Shown: positions 1 to 8,028, numbered from the stretch's first letter. The stretch: 49,880 bases of DNA from Dendronalium phyllosphericum CENA369 (GCF_016056275.1 NZ_JAECZA010000236.1:1-49880); one strand, 5' to 3'. Numbers and translations are program-made. The notes: generated from the letters alone by a model not told the origin.

Positions 1-266
1 TTAGTAGCCTGTCCCATTTATTGTGCTAGGTGAATTAACTTTTAATTTTCTCTTCTTTTTTCTCTTTCTTCGCGTACTTTGCGTACTTCGCGGTTCGTTC
101 CTCAACCCCTCATAATTAATGGGACAGACCACTATTGGTTCATCGCATTAATTTTTCTAGGTAAATTAACTTTTAAATTTCTCTTCTTTTTTCTCTTTCT
201 TCGCGTACTTTGCGTACTTCGCGGTTCGTTCCTCAACCCCTCATAATTAATGGGACAGACCACTAT
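1..266. repeat. MITE-like repeat with a duplicated 110-bp arm
   Basis: Two nearly identical 110-bp copies lie at 26-135 and 157-266, offset by 131 bp. Each ends in the sequence AATGGGACAGACCACTAT. The left edge (about 3-19) carries the inverse, TAGTAGCCTGTCCCATT, so the block has imperfect terminal inverted repeats like a miniature transposable element. Each copy contains CGCGTACTTTGCGTACTTCG. No transposase is encoded. The right end abuts a truncated reading frame, which suggests insertion into it. Confidence 0.65.
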
Positions 267-343
267 GTAGTTCATCATTGTTGATACCAGTAGCGATTGC
301 ATCCCGAATTGCTGAAAACGCTTGTTGCCGTTCCTTAGTCATG
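251..343 (-). pseudogene. Truncated N-terminal fragment of a small gene
   Basis: Read on the minus strand from an ATG at 343, about 25 codons begin MTKERQQAFSAIRDAIATG and continue to position 267. There the reading frame enters the terminal repeat of the adjacent MITE-like element and stops within a few codons. It looks like the start of a small helical protein whose remainder was displaced. I do not recognise the family, and it may be a chance frame. Confidence 0.3.
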
Positions 344-388
344 CAAATAACTCCGCATCATCTGACAATCGTGACTTAAATATACAGG

Positions 389-480
389 ACTTACGCAACT
401 GGCACAGTGCGATCGCTATTCATAAATATTTAGCTGGCAAAAATGTATCAAAACTTACGCAAGTGGTAAAGTGCGATCGC
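389..480. repeat. Pair of 28-bp direct repeats containing HIP1
   Basis: The sequence ACTTACGCAACTGG followed by an AGTGCGATCGC end occurs at 389-416 and again, slightly diverged, at 453-480. Both end in the HIP1-type GCGATCGC core. This is a dispersed repeat style common in Nostocales. It lies in the leader region before the first gene. No function is evident. Confidence 0.6.
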
Positions 481-607
481 CAATCACTAGTACATAAGTA
501 AAGATGGAAATTTAGTAAACTCCCGTAAATTCCATTGCTACTGTCGTCACTCCACATTAGTCAGCATTGCATCGCAAATTCGGCCTACGAGTGAGTTTTA
601 ATAAAAA

Positions 608-633
608 TACGATAGGTCAATCGATTTATCGTA
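608..633. promoter_or_regulatory. Inverted-repeat operator candidate, site 1
   Basis: A perfect inverted repeat TACGATA (608-614), 12-nt spacer, TATCGTA (627-633) ends 31 bp before the ATG of the sulfonate-type binding protein at 665. The same architecture with the same 12-nt spacer occurs at 18195-18220, 19936-19961 and 23117-23142, each in front of a gene of the organosulfur region. The position is right for a transcription factor site overlapping a promoter. The regulator is unknown, and the sequence is not an NtcA box, which is GTA-N8-TAC. Confidence 0.6.
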
Positions 634-664
634 GTATAGGTTTAATTATTTTGTAAATCTACTT

Positions 665-1732
665 ATGTTGGCTAAATATTCACCAGCTAGATTGATAAGG
701 ATTATCAGTAGCTTCGTTAAAAATTATCGGATATCTATAAATTCTATCTTTGCTTTATTCTTTGCGTTGGGACTGGGTTTAAGTCTGATTTCGGCTTGTT
801 CGCCCAACAACACAAGTAACTCTCCCGCAACGCAAACAGTCAACCAAAAGTCTACAAATCAAGCTGTTGTAGTTCGCATTGGCTATCAAAAAGCCGCAAC
901 TATTCTCAATGCTCTTAAGAATCGACGCACTTTAGAAAAAACTTTAGCTGCTGCTGGTGCTTCGGTGACATGGGCAGAATTTCCCGCAGGCCCACCGATG
1001 TTAGAAGCAATGAACGCAGGTAGTATCGATTTTGGCTACACAGGTGAATCACCACCTATCTTTGCCCAAGCTGGAGGTACTCCCTTGCTTTATATTGCTT
1101 ACGATCCTTGGAGTCCCAAAGCAGAAGCAATTATTGTGCCGAAAAATTCACCAATTAAAAGTGTTGCTGAACTTAAAGGTAAAAAAATAGCCTTTGCCAA
1201 AGGGTCAAACAGTAACTATCTTGTTGTTAAAGCCATAGAAACTGCCGGATTAAAATATAGTGACATCAAGCCAGCATATCTAGCGCCAGCAGATGCTCGT
1301 GCGGCATTTGAAGGTGGTAACGTTGACGCATGGGCAATTTGGGACCCATATTTAGCAGTAGCTCAACAAGCTACAGGTGCTAGAACTATCACGGATGCGA
1401 CCAATTTAGCACCTAATCGGGGTTACTATCTTGCTCGTCAAGCTTTTGTAGATTCTCGCTCAGATTTGTTGAAAACTGTTTTAGATGAAGTCAGCAAACT
1501 AAATAATTGGGCTGCAAATAATCCCAAGGAAGTTGCAAAGTTTTTAGAACCAGAATTAGGTATTAAAGCAGCAGTGCTAGAGATTGCCGAAAAACGACGA
1601 GAGTACGGCGTTCTGCCACTAACAGATAAAGTAATTGCCACGCAGCAAGATATTGCTGATACTTTTCACAAAATCAAGCTAATTCCGAAGCAAATTCAGG
1701 TAAAAGAAATCGTTTGGAAAGGTAATAAATAG
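665..1732 (+). CDS. Sulfonate/nitrate-type ABC transporter substrate-binding lipoprotein
   Basis: This is the periplasmic binding component of an ABC importer of the SsuA/TauA family, which delivers aliphatic sulfonates to a permease. The 355-residue protein starts with a basic and hydrophobic signal segment ending in a lipobox, LISAC, with Cys45 as the likely lipidated residue. The mature part begins with VRIGYQKAATILNALK and continues with the family-typical MLEAMNAGSIDFGYTGESPP segment. No ssuB or ssuC gene is adjacent, so the permease and ATPase must be encoded elsewhere. It is the first gene after operator site 1 and precedes an APS-reductase-like flavoprotein, which supports a role in sulfur scavenging. 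The true ligand cannot be read from sequence. It is about 80 bp from the next gene, compatible with an operon. Confidence 0.88.
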   Translation: MLAKYSPARLIRIISSFVKNYRISINSIFALFFALGLGLSLISACSPNNTSNSPATQTVNQKSTNQAVVVRIGYQKAATILNALKNRRTLEKTLAAAGASVTWAEFPAGPPMLEAMNAGSIDFGYTGESPPIFAQAGGTPLLYIAYDPWSPKAEAIIVPKNSPIKSVAELKGKKIAFAKGSNSNYLVVKAIETAGLKYSDIKPAYLAPADARAAFEGGNVDAWAIWDPYLAVAQQATGARTITDATNLAPNRGYYLARQAFVDSRSDLLKTVLDEVSKLNNWAANNPKEVAKFLEPELGIKAAVLEIAEKRREYGVLPLTDKVIATQQDIADTFHKIKLIPKQIQVKEIVWKGNK

Positions 1733-1810
1733 GAGGCAGGAAGCGAGGCAGTTTAAATGAAAAAGGTTTCTTTCCCTACACCCCACACCCTACACCCTTT
1801 TTTATAAATT

Positions 1811-3520
1811 ATGAATATCAATACCCAGTGGATTAAAACAGATGTGCTTGTCATCGGTGGCGGTACGGCAGGAACGATGGCAGGTATCAAGGCAAAACAG
1901 GCAAATCCAAATGCAGATGTGCTGATTTTAGAAAAGGCTAACATAAGGCGGAGTGGTGCGATCGCAATGGGTATGGACGGAGTGAATACCGCAATCATTC
2001 CCGGTCATTCCACACCAGAACAATATGTGCGTGAAGTTACCCTTGCTAATGATGGCATTCTCAACCAAAAAGCAGTATATCAAACAGGTAAATTAGGTTA
2101 TGAAGTCATTCAAGAATTAGAAAGCTGGGGTGTAAAATTTCAAAAAGATGCCCAAGGCAACTATGACTTAAAACAAGTGCATCGTGTAGGTAAATATGTC
2201 TTACCCATGCCAGAAGGTAAAGACCTTAAAACTATTCTCACCCGCCAAGTTAAACGCCACAAAGTCAAAGTTACAAACCGCGTCATGGCGACCCGCGTAT
2301 TAGTCAAAGCCGGACGCGCTATTGGTGCGGTGGGATTTGATGTCAGAAATGGCGATTATGTAGTTATTCAAGCCAAAGCTGTCATCTTATGTACTGGTGC
2401 TTGTGGCAGATTAGGATTACCTGCGTCTGGTTATCTCTACGGCACTTACGAAAATCCTACCAATGCCGGGGATGGCTATTCAATGGCTTATCATGCAGGT
2501 GCAGAACTCAGCAACATTGAATGCTTTCAAATTAATCCTTTAATTAAAGATTACAACGGCCCCGCCTGTGCTTATGTTGCCGGGCCTTTTGGCGCACATA
2601 CAGCCAACGCTGAAGGAAATCGCTTCATTAGTTGCGATTATTGGAGTGGTCAAATGATGTTGGAAATCTGGAAAGAATTAAACTCCGGTAAAGGGCCAGT
2701 CCAACTCAAAATGACCCATCTTGATGAAGATACAATTGCAGAAATTGAATCCATACTTTGGGCGAACGAACGACCAAGTAGAGAACGCTTTCACCAAGGC
2801 AGAAATGAAGATTACCGTACTCACGGCGTAGAGATGCACATTTCCGAAATCGGCTTATGTAGCGGTCATAGTGCCTCTGGTGTGTGGGTAAATGAAAACG
2901 CGCAAACAACAGTTCCCGGTTTGTATGCAGCCGGAGACATGGCCAGCGTTCCTCATAATTACATGATTGGCGCATTTGTTTTCGGTCGCATAGCCGGAAC
3001 TCATGCCATTGAATATATTCAAGATTTGGATTTTATCGAACCAGATACAGACTTTTTAGAAACTGAAAAAGCCAGAATTTATGCACCATTAACTCGCCCC
3101 AACGGTGTACCTCATACACAGGTCGAATATAAACTCAGACGCTTAGTTAATGATTATTTGCAACCACCGAAATCAGGTAACAAAATAGAGATTGGTTTGA
3201 AACATTTTCTTCAATACCAACAAACATTAGATGTAATGGGTGCGCGCGACCCTCATGAATTAATGCGTTGCATAGAAGTGCATTTTATTCGCGACTGTGC
3301 AGAGATGGCAGCCAGAGCATCATTATATCGTCAAGAGACTCGTTGGGGACTTTATCATTACCGCTTAGATTATCCAGAAAAAAATGATGATGAATGGTTC
3401 TGTCATGTCAACTTAAAAAAAGATGATTCAGAGCAAATGATATTATTTAAACGTCCTGTAGATCCTTACATTGTAGATGTGGATAGAATTAAAGAACTTT
3501 ATGATGTCACTGTGAAGTAA
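1811..3520 (+). CDS. AprA-like FAD-dependent oxidoreductase (fumarate reductase/APS reductase alpha family)
   Basis: This 569-residue flavoprotein belongs to the family that holds fumarate reductase, succinate dehydrogenase and the alpha subunit of dissimilatory APS reductase. The N-terminal dinucleotide fold is visible as VLVIGGGTAGTMAG at about residues 13-26, and the C-terminal flavin motif as GLYAAGDMAS near residue 375. Segments such as MGMDGVNTAIIPG, CAYVAGPFGAHTANAEGNRF and SGHSASGVWV resemble AprA more than succinate dehydrogenase, as far as I can judge by eye. There is no signal peptide, so it should act in the cytoplasm. A 75-residue two-cluster ferredoxin about 1 kb downstream resembles a short AprB, so the pair could form a heterodimer. 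Cyanobacteria do not respire sulfate. Sulfite handling or an unrelated oxidation linked to sulfonate use is an inference. The annotation 'fumarate reductase flavoprotein' would be the conservative alternative. Confidence 0.8.
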   Translation: MNINTQWIKTDVLVIGGGTAGTMAGIKAKQANPNADVLILEKANIRRSGAIAMGMDGVNTAIIPGHSTPEQYVREVTLANDGILNQKAVYQTGKLGYEVIQELESWGVKFQKDAQGNYDLKQVHRVGKYVLPMPEGKDLKTILTRQVKRHKVKVTNRVMATRVLVKAGRAIGAVGFDVRNGDYVVIQAKAVILCTGACGRLGLPASGYLYGTYENPTNAGDGYSMAYHAGAELSNIECFQINPLIKDYNGPACAYVAGPFGAHTANAEGNRFISCDYWSGQMMLEIWKELNSGKGPVQLKMTHLDEDTIAEIESILWANERPSRERFHQGRNEDYRTHGVEMHISEIGLCSGHSASGVWVNENAQTTVPGLYAAGDMASVPHNYMIGAFVFGRIAGTHAIEYIQDLDFIEPDTDFLETEKARIYAPLTRPNGVPHTQVEYKLRRLVNDYLQPPKSGNKIEIGLKHFLQYQQTLDVMGARDPHELMRCIEVHFIRDCAEMAARASLYRQETRWGLYHYRLDYPEKNDDEWFCHVNLKKDDSEQMILFKRPVDPYIVDVDRIKELYDVTVK

Positions 3521-3547
3521 AATACTCAACAGACGAATCAAGTTACG

Positions 3548-3990
3548 ATGGAAAAGCAAGTTAAAATTAAACAAGCTGAGATTCAAGATGCAGAGCGAAT
3601 TGCTAGTCTTTGCGAACAACTTGGATATTCTGTCACCAAGCAACAAATAGAGCAACGTCTTGGTAAAATTAAAAGTAATAATTCTCTATTGTGTATGTTG
3701 CGACTTTAGCAAATGAATATGTAATTGGTTGGACGCACGCTCATATTTATGACTTAATCGTTATGCCAACTTTAGCAACTATTTTAGGGTTAGTTGTAGA
3801 TAAAGATTATCGCCATAGAGGAATTGGAAGCTTTTTAATGCAGCAAATTGAAAATTGGGCTTCTCTGGCTGGATGTGAGAGTGTTGTGTTACGTTCCAAT
3901 ATTAAACGCAAAGAAGCCCACTTGTTTTATGAAAAAATTGGCTATATCAATATCAAACAGTCATTAACTTTTCAAAAAAAATTAAGTTAA
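3548..3990 (+). pseudogene. GNAT N-acetyltransferase, frameshifted
   Basis: A GNAT reading frame opens with the ATG at 3548 (MEKQVKIKQAEIQDAERIAS) and runs about 48 codons to NNSLLCMLRL before a stop at 3706-3708. The rest of the same protein continues from about 3691 in another frame as VYVATLANEYVIGWTHAH, through the acetyl-CoA loop VVDKDYRHRGIGSFLM, to a stop at 3990. Joining the two parts gives a normal GNAT of about 147 residues. One missing base near 3688-3691 (TCTATTGTG) explains the break. Either the gene is inactive, or a base is missing from this sequence, or translation shifts frame. The downstream half can be opened at a GTG at 3691, but this would lack the N-terminal strands. It sits 28 bp after the flavoprotein gene. 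Confidence 0.7.
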
Positions 3991-3998
3991 TCAAAAAT

Positions 3999-4505
3999 AT
4001 GCAGCTTGATACATTTACAACTCATCGCCTGCTAGGCGAACCCCTACAATCTAAACATTTGAATGAACTTTGTCGGATGCACCAAAATAAACAAGTTATG
4101 GCAACTTTAGGTGGTGTTCGTTCTGATGAAGAAACACGGCTTTTGATTCTAAATAACTTGAACCATTGGCAGCGTTATGGATTTGGGCTATGGGTATTTC
4201 GAGACAAAGTTAATAATCAGTTTGTCGGTCGTGCTGGTCTTCGGAATACTCATGTAGATGGTAAAGAAGAAGTAGAATTAGCTTATGCTCTCATAGGTAA
4301 ATTCTGGGGTAGAGGGTTAGCTACAGAAATGAGCGAACAAATTTTGAAAATCGGTTTTGAACTACTGAAGTTACCGGAAATAGTTTGTTTTACTCTAACG
4401 ACTAACAAAGCCTCACAAAGAGTGATGGAAAAGTTGGGATTTAAATACGAGCGTGACATTATCCACGCCAGTTTACCTCATTTACTTTACCGTTTAACAG
4501 TTTAA
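3999..4505 (+). CDS. GNAT family N-acetyltransferase (RimJ/RimL type)
   Basis: The 168-residue protein begins with the RimJ/RimL-like phrase FTTHRLLGEPLQSKHLNEL. The acetyl-CoA binding region is seen as ELAYALIGKFWGRGLATEMS, followed by FTLTTNKASQRVMEKLGFKY, which matches the NxxSxrvmeKlGF signature of the Acetyltransf_3 group. Members acetylate protein N-termini, amino acids or small molecules; the substrate here is unknown. It lies 9 bp after the frameshifted GNAT gene and 22 bp before the ferredoxin gene, so it is probably cotranscribed with the sulfur genes. Confidence 0.85.
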   Translation: MQLDTFTTHRLLGEPLQSKHLNELCRMHQNKQVMATLGGVRSDEETRLLILNNLNHWQRYGFGLWVFRDKVNNQFVGRAGLRNTHVDGKEEVELAYALIGKFWGRGLATEMSEQILKIGFELLKLPEIVCFTLTTNKASQRVMEKLGFKYERDIIHASLPHLLYRLTV

Positions 4506-4527
4506 TAAAAAATAATGGATTAGTTTT

Positions 4528-4755
4528 ATGGCTTTAATCAATCAAAGAATAGATGTTCCTGTAATTGTTGATGAATCGAAATGTTTGGAAAAATGTACAG
4601 CTTGTATTGAAGTTTGTCCTCTTGATGTGTTGGCAAAAAATCCAGAAACAGGCAAAGCATATATGAAATATGATGAATGTTGGTTTTGTCTGCCTTGTGA
4701 AAAAGAATGTCCTACTAATGCAATTACAGTACAAATTCCCTTTTTGTTGCGATAG
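4528..4755 (+). CDS. Two-[4Fe-4S] ferredoxin, short AprB-like
   Basis: This 75-residue protein carries two complete four-cysteine motifs: CLEKCTACIEVCP near residues 19-31 (Cx3Cx2Cx3CP) and CWFCLPCEKECP near residues 51-62 (Cx2Cx2Cx3CP). It should bind two [4Fe-4S] clusters and transfer electrons in the cytoplasm. The first motif with three residues between Cys 1 and Cys 2, and the spacing to an aromatic-rich second motif preceded by YDE, recall the beta subunit of APS reductase. That subunit is about twice as long and has a C-terminal tail missing here. Its neighbourhood with the AprA-like flavoprotein makes it the obvious electron partner. Calling it simply a ferredoxin family protein is safe. 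Confidence 0.88.
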   Translation: MALINQRIDVPVIVDESKCLEKCTACIEVCPLDVLAKNPETGKAYMKYDECWFCLPCEKECPTNAITVQIPFLLR

Positions 4756-4800
4756 TTCTTCTCTTATCCTCTGTGTCTCTGTGTCTCTGTGGTAAAAATA

Positions 4801-5760
4801 ATGAACAATGACATCAAACACTGGCTAGAAATGCTGCGATCGCCTGATGTAAATGACCGTTTAGTAGCCGTCAAAACATTACAACATCTTGGCGAAGAAG
4901 AAACAGTAGATGCACTAATAATTGCTTTACAAGATGAATCTATTGCTGTTAAAAAGATAGCTATATCTGCCCTTTGGGAGATTGCTAATTCTTCAGCTAT
5001 TCCTGCCTTAATTGAATGTCTCAGTTCCGCAGATGCAGATATTCGTACTGAAGCTGCATCAGCTTTAAACGACTTAGTTACCCAGGATGATTTATTACTG
5101 TTACTAGATAAACTTCAGAGTGATGATGTAAATACCCAACTAAATATCTTAGTACTGTTGCGAAAAATCCATGATATTCAATCTTTACCCTATATCTTAC
5201 CATTTTTAAAATCAAATAATTCTGAGTTAAGAGAAGCAGCAATTACCACTTTGCGATATCTCAACCAAATAGAGAAATGTCCCGAAGCGTTGGATTTAAT
5301 CTTTGATGAATCAGCAGTTGTGCGTCGTGCGGCTGCGTTAAGTCTAGGACATTTACAAGATACAGAAGTAATTACTAAGCTAAATCAAGCACTCATAAAT
5401 GATAGTGACTGGCAAGTGCGTCGTAATGCAGCAATATCTCTGGCTACTCATGAAAATCAGCAAGCAATTTCGGCATTAGAAATAGCTTTAAATGACGAAC
5501 ATTGGCAAGTGCGGAAATCAGCAGCACAAGCTTTACAAAAAATCCCAGATATTCAAGTTATGCCGAGATTAATTCAAGCATTAACAGATGAATATGCAGA
5601 TGTCCGCAAAGAAGCTGTAATTGCTCTTAGTAATTTAGCTCATGCTGATGCTATTAACCCATTACAACAAGTCTTAGATGACCCTGACAAAGAAGTATCT
5701 ATCCAAGCGCAACGGGCAATTCAGAAGATACAAACAGATAGAATAGTCTTAAGGGAGTAA
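4801..5760 (+). CDS. HEAT-repeat (PBS lyase type) protein
   Basis: About 319 residues made almost wholly of 30-31-residue helical repeats, each with an ending of the type DExxxVRKxAxxAL (for example DEHWQVRKSAAQALQ and DEYADVRKEAVIALS). About nine repeats can be counted. HEAT_2/PBS-lyase-like repeats form a curved scaffold for protein binding. In cyanobacteria they occur in phycobilin lyases and in many adaptor proteins. No catalytic motif is visible. I chose the ATG at 4801 rather than an upstream GTG at 4789, because the upstream codons lie in a repetitive CTGTGTCTCTGTG stretch. It lies between the ferredoxin and the Mrp-type gene, which suggests an assembly or scaffold role; this is inference. 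Confidence 0.85.
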   Translation: MNNDIKHWLEMLRSPDVNDRLVAVKTLQHLGEEETVDALIIALQDESIAVKKIAISALWEIANSSAIPALIECLSSADADIRTEAASALNDLVTQDDLLLLLDKLQSDDVNTQLNILVLLRKIHDIQSLPYILPFLKSNNSELREAAITTLRYLNQIEKCPEALDLIFDESAVVRRAAALSLGHLQDTEVITKLNQALINDSDWQVRRNAAISLATHENQQAISALEIALNDEHWQVRKSAAQALQKIPDIQVMPRLIQALTDEYADVRKEAVIALSNLAHADAINPLQQVLDDPDKEVSIQAQRAIQKIQTDRIVLRE

Positions 5761-5782
5761 TAAATAACTAAGGAAAAGTGTA

Positions 5783-6544
5783 ATGGGAAATCCATTTCCT
5801 GGAATGAACCCGTATTTGGAACAACCTGAACTTTGGCATCAAGTTCACAATCGTTTGATTGTAGCTATTGCTGATGACCTGACTCCCCAAATCGCGCCGA
5901 AATATAGAGTTTCCATTGAAGAGCGAGTTTACACTAGTGTAGATGATATCTTACTCGTAGGAATTGCTGATGTAGCAGTTGCCAATCGTAACACTACAGA
6001 TAACAGTACAACTTTGACTACTGCCAAAGTTGCTGAACCCAGTAAAGTGAAAGTTCCTGTACCTGAACAGATAACTGAGCGATTTTTAGAGGTGAGATCG
6101 ACTCAAAGCAAAGAAGTAGTCGCTGTGATTGAAATACTTTCTCCTAAAAATAAACGCTCCAAAGAAGGTAGAACCGCTTATGAGAGCAAAAGACAGAAAA
6201 TTTTAGCTTCTGCAACCAACTTAGTAGAAATTGACCTATTAAGGCAAGGTGAGTCAATGCCTATTCTTGGAGCGTCAGTTACAGATTATAGTATTTTAGT
6301 TAGTCGCAGCTATAACAGACCTGATGCAGATTTATATACTTTCGATTTAAAAAACCCAATTCCTGTTTTTCCTGTACCTTTGCGTGAGGGAGAACCTGAA
6401 CCTATAGTTGACTTGCAAAGGTTACTAAATGAAGTTTATGAACGTGCTAGATTTGACTTGACAATTGATTATTCACAACCTTTAAAGATAGTGCATTCGC
6501 CCGAACAACAAGCTTGGGTGAGACAAGTTTTAGAGAATATTTAA
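5783..6544 (+). CDS. DUF4058 family protein
   Basis: The 253-residue protein opens with MGNPFPGMNPYLEQPELWHQ, the hallmark start of the DUF4058 family. The family is abundant in filamentous cyanobacteria and planctomycetes, has no assigned function, and is often placed near PD-(D/E)XK-like folds. Inside are VVAVIEILSPKNKRSKEGR at about residues 112-130 and VEIDLLRQGESMP at about 150-162. These together resemble a nuclease-type core with acidic and lysine residues (E-ILSP-NK, EIDLLR), but activity is not demonstrated. It starts 22 bp after the HEAT-repeat gene and 18 bp before the next gene, so it is in the same transcription unit. Confidence 0.9.
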   Translation: MGNPFPGMNPYLEQPELWHQVHNRLIVAIADDLTPQIAPKYRVSIEERVYTSVDDILLVGIADVAVANRNTTDNSTTLTTAKVAEPSKVKVPVPEQITERFLEVRSTQSKEVVAVIEILSPKNKRSKEGRTAYESKRQKILASATNLVEIDLLRQGESMPILGASVTDYSILVSRSYNRPDADLYTFDLKNPIPVFPVPLREGEPEPIVDLQRLLNEVYERARFDLTIDYSQPLKIVHSPEQQAWVRQVLENI

Positions 6545-6562
6545 ACTAGAGCAATAGACAAA

Positions 6563-7603
6563 GTGCAACCAGATTCTCTTCAGCAAGAAGTAGTCCAACT
6601 CCTCAAACAGGTTATTGAACCTACCTTAAAAAATGACATTGTTAGTTTGGGAATGGTGCGAAATCTCCGCATAGTTGATGACTATATTTACTTGCGTTTA
6701 TATATAGGTATCCATCAGCAGCACTTACAGCCAGAAATTGAATCTAAATTATCAGCTTTATCTTGGTGCAAAAAAGCTTATATTCAAATCTGTACAATTC
6801 CTGGCGTAAAAATAACTCTGGGTATTTCTAGTGGTAAAGGTGGTGTAGGTAAATCAACGACAGCCGTAAATATAGCCGCAGCTTTAAGCTTACAAGGTGC
6901 AAAAGTTGGGCTACTAGATGCTGATGTTTATGGCCCTAATTTGCCGCAAATGTTGGGTTTAGGACAAGCTGATATTGAAGTTATTCATACTCCTAAAGGT
7001 GATAAGTTTTTACCTTTAGAAGTGCAAGGAATAAAATTAATATCGGTGGGTTTACTTGCAGAAGCTAATCGTCCTCTAGCATGGCGGGGGCCTGTACTAC
7101 ACAAAATTATTACCCAATTTCTGCAAGATGTGGAATGGGGCGACTTAGATTATTTATTAATAGATTTACCTCCTGGTACAGGTGATGCTCAAATAACAAT
7201 TATCCAAGAAAGTCCAATTTGTGGAGTTATTTTAGTAACTACTCCTCAGCAAGTGGCTGTTGCAGATGTCCGTCGTAACATATATATGTTTCGTCAAGTC
7301 GGTGTTCCCGTTCTGGGTATCGTAGAAAATATGAGTTATTTAATCTGTGGTGATTGTGGTTCGCGCACCCCAATTTTTGGCAGTGGTGGCGGCGAACAAC
7401 TCGCAGCAGAATTACAAGCACCTCTATTGGGACAAATTCCTATTGATTCCCATATTTGTAGCGGTGGAGATACTGGAAATCCGATCGCAAGCAGCGATCG
7501 CACTTCGTTAGCAAGTGAGGTTTTTGTAAAAATAGCTACTTCATTAAATGCTACTTTTATGCTATCAGATAAATTCACAAGACATACAAGACGCGATGAT
7601 TGA
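6563..7603 (+). CDS. mrp: Mrp/NBP35-type P-loop ATPase, Fe-S cluster carrier
   Basis: A 346-residue protein starting at a GTG. Residues 1-80 form the DUF59/MIP18-like N-terminal domain (EVVQLLKQVIEPTLKNDIV). Then follows the deviant Walker A SSGKGGVGKSTTAVN near residues 89-103, the MRP signature LLDADVYGPNLPQML and IDLPPGTGDAQ. A CxxC pair (ICGDCGSRTP near 260) marks the Fe-S binding site of the dimeric carrier. Such proteins bind and transfer [4Fe-4S] clusters to apo-enzymes. Lying at the end of a run that encodes a ferredoxin and a flavoprotein, it may mature those or a linked Fe-S protein. Cyanobacteria usually have another mrp elsewhere, so this one may be a specialised copy. The C-terminus ends in a basic tail, KFTRHTRRDD. 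Confidence 0.92.
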   Translation: MQPDSLQQEVVQLLKQVIEPTLKNDIVSLGMVRNLRIVDDYIYLRLYIGIHQQHLQPEIESKLSALSWCKKAYIQICTIPGVKITLGISSGKGGVGKSTTAVNIAAALSLQGAKVGLLDADVYGPNLPQMLGLGQADIEVIHTPKGDKFLPLEVQGIKLISVGLLAEANRPLAWRGPVLHKIITQFLQDVEWGDLDYLLIDLPPGTGDAQITIIQESPICGVILVTTPQQVAVADVRRNIYMFRQVGVPVLGIVENMSYLICGDCGSRTPIFGSGGGEQLAAELQAPLLGQIPIDSHICSGGDTGNPIASSDRTSLASEVFVKIATSLNATFMLSDKFTRHTRRDD

Positions 7604-7691
7604 TCGCAGGGGATTGTTCAAAAAGGGCGATCGCCTCTGCCACAGTTTCGCCCACAATAATCAAAGCACCTGGAAGAATTTTGATAGTTTT

Positions 7692-7859
7692 GGTTCAAAA
7701 CACAAGTCTTTTCGTTCAGAACACAAGTCCATTCGTTCAGAACACAAGTCTGTTCGTTCAGAATACAAGTCTTTTCGTCCAGAACACAAGTCCATTCGTT
7801 GAGAACACAAGTCTCTTCGTTGAGAACACAAGTCCATTCGTTGAGAACACAAGTCCATT
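7692..7859. repeat. Eight tandem 21-bp repeats
   Basis: Eight consecutive 21-bp units of the form CGTTCAGAACACAAGTCCATT fill this stretch, differing at a few positions (CTTTT/CCATT/CTCTT; GTTCA/GTTGA). Because 21 is a multiple of three, several frames stay open through it and give artificial heptads such as FVQNTSL. I do not regard these as proteins. The array sits about 90 bp after the mrp stop, has no spacers and is not a CRISPR. Confidence 0.9.
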
Positions 7860-7940
7860 CTCAACAATTTGTTGTTTAGTATTAATAAAACTTATAAGTA
7901 TGTTTCTACAATAACGTCATACTCTATAACGGACTAAGCC

Positions 7941-8028
7941 TTTGATCCCCCTAAATCCCCCTTAAAAAGGGGGACTTTAAGAAATTTTCCCCCCTTTTCA
8001 AGGGGGGTTAGGGGGGATCGAAACGCTG
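7941..8028. repeat. Palindromic repeat, left copy flanking the DUF559 gene
   Basis: About 88 bp containing CCCCCTTAAAAAGGGGG and a second arm CCCCTTTTCAAGGGG, able to fold into strong hairpins. The stretch at 8450-8540 is nearly the same sequence in inverse orientation, so the DUF559 gene is enclosed by inverted copies. A further partial piece, TTTTTAAGGGGGGGCAGG, lies at 8067-8085 just before the gene. Confidence 0.8.

Noticed and set aside
608-633. NtcA binding site
   Set aside because: NtcA boxes are GTA-N8-TAC. Here the half-sites have the opposite order (TAC...GTA) and a 12-nt spacer.
7692-7859. CRISPR array
   Set aside because: Units are contiguous 21-bp repeats without unique spacers, and no cas gene is nearby.
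7548-7914. Overlapping open frames with FVQNTSL- and EHKSVRS-type heptads
   Set aside because: They are produced by the 21-bp tandem array, which keeps several frames open on both strands; no start signal or non-repetitive domain supports a protein.
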